DNA of 64,000 nucleotides from Curtobacterium pusillum (GTDB lineage: Bacteria; Actinomycetota; Actinomycetes; Actinomycetales; Microbacteriaceae). A program made the position numbers and the translations under genes. This document shows positions 36,913-47,800 of this stretch, in pieces. Location of the stretch: assembly GCF_007673235.1 (NCBI RefSeq), contig NZ_VDZH01000001.1, forward strand, positions 921,261-985,260. The letters are read 5' to 3'. Under the pieces are notes generated by a model. The model did not search any database and was not told where the DNA came from. It saw only the letters and a list, made by a program, of their open reading frames with translations. Position 1 is the first letter of the stretch. Every line of letters begins with the position of its first letter.

Positions 36913-39430
36913 CGGTGTCTCCTTCAGCGTTCTGCGTGTTGGGGTTGAGCTGGTCGACAAACCACCGCAGCGCATCAACGACCTGCTCGCGGGCAGTGGT
37001 CGTGTTGAGCACGTCGATCGGGAACGATGGCCGCTTGTCGATCCTGCTGGCGGCGAGGTCGATCCCAGGCACGGCGTTGAGTCGGCTACGGAACTCTTGC
37101 CGCAGGGCGAGGTCATCGAACGGCGGGCGAACTCGCAGGTGCTGGAACACCACCTCGACGCTCCCCGAGATCGGGTAGATCGCGAAGGGCCAGTGCGACG
37201 GCCCCTCCTCGGACCGTCGAGGTGCCGTCATGAATGCGCTGCTCTCCCGGTTCGACCCGAACTCGACGGTTCCGCCGAGTTCCTTCCACGCGGTGAAGAG
37301 CTCGGAGACGGCATGGAAGGTCGCCGGCGGGTTCGCGCTCGACAACTGCCCCATGAACGTGCCGTCTGACACCGCATCCGTGCCGTTGACTCCGTCAGTG
37401 ACCAGACCCACCCGCTCGGCGAGCGCCGCGGTCGAGAGCCGGGCCGCCTCGTCAGCAGCGCCGTTGGTCCAGAATCGCAACCCTTCTTCTTCCAGCACCG
37501 CCCGAGGATCACGCTCATCGGACGGATCAGGCCAACGGAACCCAGGCGAGATTGTGCCGCCGCCTTGCAGCACCCGGTGTGCCCCGATGACCTCGTGGCT
37601 CGCTAGATGGACGCCGAGCGGGACCGGGTGCGTGCCGACGAGAGCAGCGACGTCACCGTACGACGACCAGTGGCCGGCGGGGATGGCCATGATCGCCTGG
37701 TGTACGAGCGACCAGTCGCGGCCAGTGTCGGATGACTGCAGCCGTTCATTCGGCCCAGCCCATTGCTCGACGATCCGTTCAGCGAACCATTCACCTCGAG
37801 CGAGGATTTCTGCTCGGCCCCATGTCGAAGCTTCGAGCACGAGTCGGTTCAGTCCACTGAAGCTGCTCTTCCGGTAGTCGTCCTGCTTCGAGGAAAACGG
37901 CCGATTGCTGAGCTCGGAGTTGTAGCCGGTCAGCGTCAGGTTGCCGAGCGAGTGCACGAGCTGCTCGTGCACCAGGTCGACGGTCTCGTCGTCTGCGAGG
38001 TCGACATCGAGCGCAGCACGCCACTCCGGGGTCAGCGTCTGCGGCAAGATGTGCTCGATTGTCGACTTCTCGACGTCAACGGGTTCCTTCGCGTTGAGTT
38101 CCTCCTGCACCCACTTCAGGATCAGCTTCTGCTGGGTCCGCAGACCACGCAGGTAGAACGGCTGGGTGCGGACCGCGTCGCGGATCTGGTCGTCGGTCGA
38201 GAAGTACTTTCGCCCGGTCGAGAAGTAGTCGACGAGAACATGGTCGACCGGTCGATCATCCAGGACGCCGCACGCCTGCAGGATGGTGCGGTTGAGGCCC
38301 TGGCCTGAGCGCCCGCCGATCGTGCGGCGCACGATGTAGGACTCGACAGCGGCGAGCGCTCCGGCGACCTGTTCCGTGCTGTTCGTACCGGCGGCGCGTC
38401 GTGCAAGAAGCCGAAGCGTAAGCGGCACGGTCGTGGTCGATGCCCACTCGGCCAAGTGCTGCAGGTGCTTTCGTACGGCAGCATCGGGTTCGCGGGACGG
38501 ATTGCGGATGACCTCGAGCTGCTCGGACAAACGGCTGAAGCGTTCGATCTCCGCGAGGATCTGCTTGTCGTCCATCTTCGCCAGACGCGCCTGCTGGTAG
38601 CTGTAGATGTCGCCCTGCTTGAGCAGCGGTTCGTCTGCGACGGCGTCGAGCCAGAAGATCAGTTCGAGGTCGTTGACGCTGAGCCGACGCTGCATCGGGA
38701 GCCACCACGACGAGTAGACCGATTCCCCGCGGGACCCGAGGCGCATGAACAGGTAGTTGCGGACCAGGTCACCCTGCGTCAGTCGGAGACCAGTGTTGTT
38801 GAGTGACTCGAAGATCCGGTAGACGTTGTCTTCGTCTCGAGCGGTGATGGACACGAAACTCAGACCGCCGAGAACGGCCTCGCGGATCCGTTCGATGTCG
38901 TGGGGATCGTCTGGGTCGTCGGCGAGTTCGAGTTCGCGGCGAAAGAACGAGTAGGCGTCGCCCACCCCGGACGTCGAGTCGGCGCCGACTGCACCATCGA
39001 CCACAGCACGGAAGGGATCGCGATCCGCCTGGGTGGGCAAGAGCTTCAGGCGGGCGTCGCCGGGCTTGAAGCGGTCGGCGATGTACTGCTCGTGGATGCT
39101 CTCGGCCAGCATCGGCTCACTGGTCTGGTGCACACGGAGGTAGTCGCGGAGCGCGCAGAGCAGGATCGACAACGTTGTCAGTCGCTGCTGGCCATCGACG
39201 ACGAGGAACTCCATGCCGGTCGGCACGATTGCTCCGGTCGAGAGTACGAGTGAGCCCATGAAATGCGTCGCGCTCGGGTTCGTCCGACGGGTCTCGGCGA
39301 GTTCGAGGATGTCGCTCCACAGGCGCTTCCGCTGACGCACCTCCCACGCGTAGGGCCGCTGGTAGAGCGGCACCATGTACTGCTTGGGTCCGCCGAGCAG
39401 TTCCTGCAGGGTGGTTTCACGTACGTCCAT
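36902..39430 (-). CDS. GmrSD-type DUF262-DUF1524 protein with alkyltransferase-like domain
   Basis: 842 residues. DUF262 (GmrS-type, ParB-like NTPase) is at the N-terminus with YQRPYAWE (23-30) and DGQQRLTTL (79-87). DUF1524 (GmrD-type HNH nuclease) has H460 in STIEHILPQ and NLTLTGYNSELSN. GmrSD-type enzymes are type IV restriction factors against modified phage DNA. Unusually, residues 575-650 look like an O6-alkylguanine alkyltransferase-like domain: IPAGHWSSYGDVAALVG and GAHRVLQGGG, with A617 where PCHR has the reactive Cys. That is the pattern of ATL proteins, which bind alkylated bases without repairing them. A further 190-residue C-terminal domain is unrecognised. Confidence 0.85.
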   Translation of the reverse strand: MDVRETTLQELLGGPKQYMVPLYQRPYAWEVRQRKRLWSDILELAETRRTNPSATHFMGSLVLSTGAIVPTGMEFLVVDGQQRLTTLSILLCALRDYLRVHQTSEPMLAESIHEQYIADRFKPGDARLKLLPTQADRDPFRAVVDGAVGADSTSGVGDAYSFFRRELELADDPDDPHDIERIREAVLGGLSFVSITARDEDNVYRIFESLNNTGLRLTQGDLVRNYLFMRLGSRGESVYSSWWLPMQRRLSVNDLELIFWLDAVADEPLLKQGDIYSYQQARLAKMDDKQILAEIERFSRLSEQLEVIRNPSREPDAAVRKHLQHLAEWASTTTVPLTLRLLARRAAGTNSTEQVAGALAAVESYIVRRTIGGRSGQGLNRTILQACGVLDDRPVDHVLVDYFSTGRKYFSTDDQIRDAVRTQPFYLRGLRTQQKLILKWVQEELNAKEPVDVEKSTIEHILPQTLTPEWRAALDVDLADDETVDLVHEQLVHSLGNLTLTGYNSELSNRPFSSKQDDYRKSSFSGLNRLVLEASTWGRAEILARGEWFAERIVEQWAGPNERLQSSDTGRDWSLVHQAIMAIPAGHWSSYGDVAALVGTHPVPLGVHLASHEVIGAHRVLQGGGTISPGFRWPDPSDERDPRAVLEEEGLRFWTNGAADEAARLSTAALAERVGLVTDGVNGTDAVSDGTFMGQLSSANPPATFHAVSELFTAWKELGGTVEFGSNRESSAFMTAPRRSEEGPSHWPFAIYPISGSVEVVFQHLRVRPPFDDLALRQEFRSRLNAVPGIDLAASRIDKRPSFPIDVLNTTTAREQVVDALRWFVDQLNPNTQNAEGDTDER

Positions 39431-39700
39431 GTATCGTCCTCCGTCATCGAGATCCTAGAGACAGAACCGAGTCCTTCTCGACACTGGCGGCCACTGTCCA
39501 TGATTCGTCTCGGCGCTTCTGCGGAACCCCGCAATAGTCCGCCCACTGATGTGTAACGTATCGATTAGATAGCTGCTACACGAGAGCACCCCAAAACAGG
39601 TGCTTTCGAGGCGGCGTCGCGTCCACGAGGATGAATCAGCACCGCGCGCTCCGGGGACGGCGAACGGTCAAGACGAACGGATCCTCCGAGGGGCAACACC

Positions 39701-41812
39701 ATGACGATGGCTGGAGAATCCGCAGGGGTCGAGGCGCACCGCCAGCGTAGCCACGCACGCGAGCTCCGCCGCCAGGCGGACGACGCCGAGCAACGCGCTG
39801 CCCGTTTTGAGATCGCGCACCGCACCGAAAGCGAGACCGCGCGAATCCTCGCCCCACTCGCCGGCATCGGATACCACCTCCTCGGCGACCGCCGCTGGCC
39901 CGGCAGCCGCACAGCGCAAGTGGACATGGTCGTCGTCGGCCGCGCCGGCGTCTTCATCGTCGACACGAAGGCCTGGCGCGAGGTCGCGGTCCACGGCGAC
40001 CGGATCACCCGCGGCCAAGAGGACGTCACCGACGACATCGCCCGCCTCGCCGACCTCGCGTACAGCACCGAGGCAGCACTGGCGGACACGGGCCTGGCGC
40101 CCGGCGAGGTGCACGCGGTCGCAGCACTCGCCGGCCAGAAGCGGATGCACGCCCGCGTCGCCTCGGTCGACGTGATCGGCGCGCACGACCTCGTCGGGCA
40201 CATCACGAAGCGCGGTGCCCGACTCTCGGCTTCCCGCGTCGACGAGGTCCTCGCCGCGATGCTGCACCACTTCCCCGTGATCGGCGACGGCGGAGCAACA
40301 CGGCCACAGGTTGTCGTCCCGGCACCGGTACTCCCCCGCGAGCCCGCGCCGACGCCCTCGCCGACGATCGCTGCGCTGGACGACGAGCTGACCGACCAGC
40401 TCCTCAACGGCGTGCTCGAAGCGCCGATCGAGGACTGGATGGCGTTCCTCGACCCCGCGCAGGCCAAGCTCGTGCGCCGAAGCTTCAACGGCCCGGCACG
40501 AATCCGTGGCGCTGCCGGCACCGGCAAGACCGTCGTCGGCCTGCACCGTGCCGCGTACCTCGCACGCGCGACCGGCGGTCGCGTGCTGTTCACGACGTAC
40601 ATCAGCACCCTGCCGAAGGTCCTCGAGTCGCTCCTCGAACGCCTCGCGCCCGACATGGTCGGCCGCGTCGACTTCATGGGCGTCCACGCGTTCGCCACGC
40701 GCCTGCTGAAGGAACGCGGGATCGCGTTCCGCGCTCCTGGACGGGAGGCCCAGCTCGCGTTCGACGACGCGTGGAACGCGATCCGCGCCTCCAGTCCATT
40801 GCGGTCGTCGCGATTCTCGCGCTCGTACTGGGAAGACGAAATCAGCCACGTCATCAAGGGCCGCGGCCTGACGCGGTTCGACGAGTACGCGGACCTGGCT
40901 CGCATCGGGCGCAAGCACGCGCTCCCGCTGGAGACGCGGCAGGCCGTCTGGGACCTGTACGAGGCGTACGCGCGCGGGCTGCGCGAGCGACGAGCGCACG
41001 ACTGGCAGGACATCGTCCTGCTCGCACGCGACGCGGTGCGCGCGGTGCCGCTCGAGCGGTACGACGCGGTCATCGTGGACGAGGCGCAGGATCTGTCCTG
41101 CGCGATGGTCGCGCTGGTGCACCAGCTCGTGGGTGACCGGACCGACGGCCTGACGCTCATCGGCGACGGCCAGCAGACCATCTACCCCGGCGGGTACACG
41201 CTCGGCGAGGTCGGCATCAACCTGTCGGGTCGAGGCGTGGTGCTTGACGTCAACCACCGGAACACCGCCGAGATCCTCGAGTTCGCGAAGGAGATGGTGG
41301 CGGACGACCAGTTCGTGGACATCGAGGGCGTCGACGGGGTCGGTGACGCGGTGTCCGACGTCTCGCGCTCCGGTGCCGCTCCGACGATGACGCGGTTCGC
41401 GAGTCGTGCCGAGCACGACCGGGCGATGCTCGACCGGCTGACCAAGGTCCTTCGACTCGTCGGGACCGGTCACGGTGACATCGGCATCCTCACGGCGACG
41501 AACCGACAGGCGAACGACGTCATGGAGTCGCTCGGGCGAGCTGGCGTCCCGACCGTCTCTCTGCAGCAGTACGCGGGGCGGACCTCGGACGCGGTCCGCG
41601 TGGGGACCGTGAAGCGGGCGAAGGGCCTCGAGTTCAAGCAGGTGCTGCTCGCGCACGTCGATCCTCGGCTGCTCGATGCTGCCCCGGCCGACCCGTCGGA
41701 GACCGAACGAGAGCGTCGGGAGCGGGGCCGCCGGGAGCTCTACGTGGGCATGACACGGGCACGAGACGGCTTATGGGTGGGTGTCCGCACCGGGACGGGG
41801 AGCAACCGATGA
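39701..41812 (+). CDS. NERD-domain UvrD-like helicase
   Basis: 703 residues. After a charged N-terminal helix, a NERD nuclease-related domain spans about 45-135 (RTAQVDMVVVGRAGVFIVDTKAW). A UvrD/SF1 helicase follows: Walker A K276 in GAAGTGKTVVG, Walker B VIVDEAQDLS, LIGDGQQTIYPGG, and the C-terminal TVKRAKGLEFKQVLL and YVGMTRARDGLWV. All helicase motifs look intact. GAGGGG sits upstream of the ATG at 39701. Its stop overlaps the start of the 2661-residue protein, so they are made from one transcript. Helicase-nuclease pairs of this kind are frequent in phage-defence loci. Confidence 0.9.
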   Translation: MTMAGESAGVEAHRQRSHARELRRQADDAEQRAARFEIAHRTESETARILAPLAGIGYHLLGDRRWPGSRTAQVDMVVVGRAGVFIVDTKAWREVAVHGDRITRGQEDVTDDIARLADLAYSTEAALADTGLAPGEVHAVAALAGQKRMHARVASVDVIGAHDLVGHITKRGARLSASRVDEVLAAMLHHFPVIGDGGATRPQVVVPAPVLPREPAPTPSPTIAALDDELTDQLLNGVLEAPIEDWMAFLDPAQAKLVRRSFNGPARIRGAAGTGKTVVGLHRAAYLARATGGRVLFTTYISTLPKVLESLLERLAPDMVGRVDFMGVHAFATRLLKERGIAFRAPGREAQLAFDDAWNAIRASSPLRSSRFSRSYWEDEISHVIKGRGLTRFDEYADLARIGRKHALPLETRQAVWDLYEAYARGLRERRAHDWQDIVLLARDAVRAVPLERYDAVIVDEAQDLSCAMVALVHQLVGDRTDGLTLIGDGQQTIYPGGYTLGEVGINLSGRGVVLDVNHRNTAEILEFAKEMVADDQFVDIEGVDGVGDAVSDVSRSGAAPTMTRFASRAEHDRAMLDRLTKVLRLVGTGHGDIGILTATNRQANDVMESLGRAGVPTVSLQQYAGRTSDAVRVGTVKRAKGLEFKQVLLAHVDPRLLDAAPADPSETERERRERGRRELYVGMTRARDGLWVGVRTGTGSNR

Positions 41813-44800
41813 CCAACAGGGGTTTCGCAGTGGTCGACCTCGAAACGACGGGGCTGTCTCCTAAGACAGGCCACCGAGTGATCGAGATCGCCGTCGTCCT
41901 CGTCGACGAACACGGGCGGATCGAGCGCGAGTTCGAGACAGTCGTCAACCCGAACCGAGACCTCGGGCCCACGCACATCCACCGTCTCCGCGGAGCGGAC
42001 GTCATCGGTGCGCCAACGTTCGAGGACATCGTCGGCGACCTGACCGACCTTCTTCAGGGACGGACGCTCGTCGCCCACAACGTGCGTTTCGAGGTCTCCT
42101 TCCTGCAGGCGGAATTCGCTCGCGCCGGCGCGCCGTTCCCGTGCACGACGGACAACTCGGTGTGCACGATGCGACTCGCGAGCACCTTCCTGCCCGGCGC
42201 CGCGCGGAACCTCGCCGACTGCTGCTCCGCGTTCGACATCGACCTGGTCGACGCGCACGAAGCACTCGCAGATGCCCGCGCGACCGCTCGGCTTCTCGGC
42301 GCCTACATGCATGACCCCGCGGAGGACCGGCGGCGCTGGGACGAACGTCTCGAGACCGGCGTGACACTCATGTGGGGACGCCCCCGAGCGAGTGGACCGG
42401 AATGGCTGCCCCGACGCCGCGCCTCGGCCGCCCCAGCCACGAGCGCGATGGACCGCGCGGTCGAACTCCTACCGGCGAGCACCGACCGCACCGAGCGGGA
42501 GTACCTCGCACTCGTCGACCGTGCCGTCGCGGACGGGTTCCTCAGCATCGACGAATCAGTCGCGCTTGACGACCTCGCCGTGCACCTCGCGATGCCGGCG
42601 GACCAGCGCGCCCGACTCCACCAGGAGTACGTGCACACGCTCGCCCGCGCCGCCCTGCGCGACGGCGTGCTCGATCCCTCCGAACGGGCGCAAGTCGACC
42701 TCGTGGCCGAACTGCTGCGCGTCCCGTCCGACGTCGTACGGGAGGCGCTCGCACGGTCAGCCGGTAGCCCGATACCGTTCGGTACACCGGCTGCCGAGCC
42801 GCGGACACAGCTCGACGCAACGACGATCGTCGTGCTGACGGGCGAGATGCGTCGCCCCCGAGCGGACATCGAAGACGAGCTGCGCGCGCTCGGTGTCACC
42901 GTGGGCGCCGCGGTGACGAAGAAGACGACCCTCCTCGTCGCGGCAGACCCAGACAGCCTGAGCGGCAAGGCGAAGAAGGCGCGGCAGTACGGCGTCCCGA
43001 TGATCGACGAGGCGACGCTCGATTCAGCGCTCATTTCAGCCCGCGCCAGTGATGACGGCGGCTCGTGGCAAGGTGAGTCGGTGTCGGCGGGGGTTCCCGT
43101 ACAACCGTCGGCTGCTCCGGAAGCGCCGTTCACCGAACCGCGCTCACGATCTGCACGAGAGGACGCTGCGATGACGAACGGCCCCGAGTACGTCGGAGCA
43201 GCGCTACGAGTCGCGGTCGCCGGCCTGGAGCCGTTCGTCAGTGACGTCCTGCAGCCTCGCATCTCGTCCGGAGCGCGGTGGCCCCAACTCATCCAGCTGC
43301 TCGACCAGCAGAAGCACGGCCGGTCGAACACCCAGTACGACGAACACGACCTGCAGGTGGTCCTCCGTGCCCTGACAGAGAAGTTGCCGCAGCTCGGATT
43401 CCCCTTCGACCTCGACCACAACGGGCGACGACTCGCCGGCGAGCTGCGCGATGTTCGGAACCGATGGGCACACAACGCCGTGTTCGACGAAGCAGACACC
43501 TACCGGGCGCTCGACACAACCGTCCGTCTCCTCGAGGCCGTGGGTTCCGATGAGCAAGCTGCGGAGGCGACGGAGCTCCGGCGGACGTTCCAGTCGTCGA
43601 TGGCCGAGCGGACCGCGACACGCGCGACCACTGCGTCCGCGGAGGCGACGCACGCAGCTTCGGCAACCGACTCGGCCTCGACCGCCTCGGCATCGGGCGC
43701 GGCAGGGACGGCGGCGAGGTCCACGGAGCTCGCGATCGAGTGTGCACCGCTCATCAGCTACGCGATGGCACACAACCGGATCGCGGTGGTGAACGCCGTC
43801 CGCATCCGACACGACGGCGCGAACGTCCGAGACGCGCGGCTCACCATCGAGGTCTCCTCAGCCGGGCTCTCGCTCGGCGAGCCGAGGGAGCACTTCTTCG
43901 ACCTCGCACCGCAGTCCGAGATCGAGAAGCACGACCTCGGGTTCCGGCTCGATCCGGCCGTCACCGCGACGGTCGAGGCCGCTCGTCCTGCCGTCGTCAC
44001 GGCCACGCTTCGCGACGGCGACGAGCTTCTCGCCACGGCCGCTGCTGAGGTCCACCTCGTTGCCGCCCACCAGTGGGTCGACGGCGGCACCCAGCTGTCG
44101 GAGGAGATGCTCGCGGCACACGTGCAGCCGAACCATCCGGCGCTGACCTCGCTGCTCGACGAGGCGTCGACGATCTTGGCGGCTGAGACGGGGCGAGCGA
44201 GCCTGAGCGGCTACCAGGAGGGGCCGGAGCGCGTCGATAAGACGGTCGCTGCGATCGTGCGGGCGATGCGGAACCGCGAGGTCCGCTACAGCATGCCACC
44301 CGCGAGCTGGGCCGGCGCGGGCCAGCAGGTGAGGACCCCGGCAGAAGTGCTCGAAGGCCGGTTCGGCACCTGCCTCGACACGACGGTGGTGCTGGCTGCT
44401 GCGCTGGAGTGGGCGGGGATCCGCCCGCTGCTGATCGTCATGCGCCGGCACGCCTTTCTCGCCTACACGCGCTTCGACACACCGATGCCGTCACTCGTCT
44501 CCCCCGGGGTCACGCTAAAGAACCTGGTCGACATCGGGGCCGTGACCCCGATCGAAACCACGATGCTCACCACGGACGGCTCGGCGGCTTCGCTCGCCGA
44601 CGTGATCGCCGCCGGGGCACGTCACCTGTCGGAGGAGCTCCACGACGTCCAGGGGGTCGTCGACGTCTTCCTCGCACGCCGGAGCGAGATCCTCCCGTTG
44701 CCGGCGAGGACCGTCACCGAAGACGGAGAGGTGCGAGTCGTCGAGTACCAGGTAGAGCACGCGCGTCTCGCTGAGTACGTACCCGCGGACTCCGGTGCAG

Positions 44801-47800
44801 CGATCGAGTCCGCAGAGGACTCCACGCCCCCTCGCGTGAAGCAGTGGAAGAACAACCTGCTCGACCTAAGCCTGCGGAACCGCCTGATCAACTTCACGGA
44901 CCGAGCCCGCTTCGAGCTGTACCTGGCGTCGAATGGACTCGCCGAGTTCGAGGACTACCTGAACTCCGGCAAACCCTTCACGATCCGCGCCTCGAACGAC
45001 CTCCCCGAGGTGCTCCTGCAACGCGGCGTGCGCTCAGCGGCGTCCCTCCCCGACGATGACAAGACCGAGCTGTTCCGAGGCAACAAGACGGTCTACGGGG
45101 ACGTCTCCGTCGACCGCTACTCGCGCCACTTCCAGACGCTCGCGCACAAGGCGAAGACCGTCGTCGAGGAGACCGGATCCAACAACCTGTACATCGCACT
45201 CGGGTCGATGGTCTGGACGGTCAAGAGCAAGCAGGTCCGTTCCCCGCTCATCCTCGTGCCCGTCACGCTGAAGGCCCGGACGCGCGGCGGCGCGTACGAG
45301 GTCGTCCTCGACGAATCCGGCATGTCCACGCCGAACTACTGCCTCCTCGAGAAGATCTGGGCCGAGCATCGCATCCGCATTCCTGCGCTCGCCGACCCGA
45401 AATCCGACGCGTCGGGCATCGATGTGGAGCAGGTCCTGGCGGGCGCGCGAGCGGCGATCCTCCGAGCCGGCATCGACGCCGTCGTCGAACCCACGGTCGA
45501 CCTCGCCATCCTGCAGTTCGCGAAGTTCCGCCTCTGGAAGGACCTCGACGAGAACTGGGCGGCACTGTCGACCAATCCGCTCGTGCAGCACCTGATCGAG
45601 TCACCGACCGAGCGCTTCGTCGGCGACCAGGTCGACCTCGATCACGCCTCGGCCGGGACAGACGAGCTCGACGAGCTGTTGTCCGAGCTCCCCGTGCCGG
45701 CTGACTCCTCGCAACTCGAGGCAGTCGCTGCTGCGATGTCCGGCCGCACGTTCGTGCTCGAGGGCCCGCCCGGTACGGGAAAGTCGCAGACCATCACGAA
45801 CCTGCTCGCGAAGTCGATCGCCGGCGGCCGGCGCGTGCTGTTCGTTGCAGAGAAGCGCGCCGCCCTCCAGGTCGTTCAACGACGACTCGACGCGGTCGGA
45901 CTCGCGCCCTTCACCCTCGACCTGCACGACAAGGGAGCAAAGCCCGCTGAGGTGCGCGCGCGTCTCCGAGAGGCGCTCGCACAACGGCCGCGGGTCGACC
46001 ACGAAGCAGTGGTCCGCACCGGCGACGCAGTCTCGCAGAACCGCCGTGGCCTCAGCCGGTACGCCCGGAGGCTGCACGAGACGAACGAATCTGGGCGCTC
46101 GTTCTACATGGCACGCAACTCGGAGCTCGCGACCGCCGACATCACACGGACACTCGAGGTCCCGGTCGACGTCGCAGCACGCATCACCGAGTCGGACATC
46201 AACTCGATCCGTCGAGCACTCAGAGAAGCGCCGGACGTCGCACTGCGGGCGCGCCCGGTCGCCGACCACCCATGGGCCTTCGCCTCGGCCGGTACCGATC
46301 CCGAAGTCCTGCGTGCCCGCGCCGTCGCGTTCGATCGTGCGGTCGACATGGTCCCGGCGCGCGACGACCCGACGCTCGGCTCCTACGCCGAAGCCCTGAC
46401 CAACGCCACGAGGCCAGAGCACTTCCGAGCCCTCGCCTCGATCGTCGAGGCACCGCCCGTCGCCGCGGCCGTGCTCACCGAAGCCGGGACGCAACGGTGG
46501 CGTGATGCGACAGCCGCCGTTCAGGACCAGGTCCACTCGTTCTCGCAGCGCTACGCCGACGTGCTCGCCGTGATCCGCCCGGAATCGCTTCGAGCGGATC
46601 TCGCTGCGATCGCCAGGGAGGCCGCCACCGCCGCGACGTCGAGCATCTTCGGTCGTAAGAAACGCCTTCAGAGCGTTGCCGACGAACTCGCCCCGCACGG
46701 GGTTCCGGGTGTGGTCGTCGACCCGGACCGGCTCGTGGCACTGACGGCGCGCGCGGCGGAGATGCAGCAGGCTGCGCTGGACCTCGCCAGCAGCATCGCT
46801 GTGATCCCGGGCCTCGTCATCCGCGCGGGATGGAGTCCGCTCGACCAGGACGCCCATGCGTCGCTCGCGACCGAGGTCCGGTGGTTGAGCTGGTTGGCCG
46901 ATGTGACCGGCGGTACGAGCGTTGATGCGAAAGACCGACGGTTCCGTCGATCGTTGTTCGCCTACACGACCCGTTCCGGTGCTCCGCAGCCCGAGCTCCG
47001 CGACCAGGTCGTCGTATTCTCGTCCGCTCTCGAAGCGCTCGCCTCGAGCGCGGCGTGGCTCCCCTGGCTCGGCGAAGAGCTGCCGACCATCCGCTGGAAC
47101 GCGACCCGCGACGGCCGTTCGGGAGCATCTCGTGACGGGTGCACTCCCGAGGCCTGGGCGGACTGGCTGTCGGTCCTCGAGCCGCTCCGCGCCGCGGGAC
47201 TGCTCGACGCGTACGAGGTCTTGCTGACCGGCGCCCAGGGGTCTGAGGACGCGCTCGAGGCATTCGACCGGGGGCTCGCGACCGCGATGCGACTCGAACG
47301 GGCACGCGCCACGGGGCTCGACCAGTTCGACCCTGCCGCCCACGAACATAAGATCGGACGGTACGTTGACGCCGCTCGTGACCTGCGGGAGCACCTCCCG
47401 CGTGTCATTCCCGAGAAGGTCGTCACCCGGCGGACGTTCAACGAGACCACCGCGTCCGGCGGCGCCGGGCAGTTCCTCGCCGAGGTGCGCTCGTCGAAGC
47501 TGCGCAAGCTCATGCCGGTCCGCGAGCTCATGTCGCGATACGGCCAGTACGTGACCGAACTGACCCCTTGCGTACTGGTAAGCCCCGACTCAGTCGCACG
47601 GTTCTTCGAAGCAACACCGGGCCTGTTCGACCTCGTCGTCTTCGACGAAGCCTCTCAGGTGCGGGTGGCGGACGCGATCGGCGCCATGGGGCGGGCGAAG
47701 GCGGTGGTCGTGGTCGGTGACTCGAAGCAGATGCCACCGACCTCGTTTGCGGAGACCTCGATCGACGACTCGGACGACGACGAGAACGGCGCCGCCGAAC

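Noticed and set aside
39565..41181. 538-codon minus-strand open frame opposite the NERD-UvrD helicase
   Set aside because: Ser/Arg-rich shadow; the plus strand has full helicase motifs.
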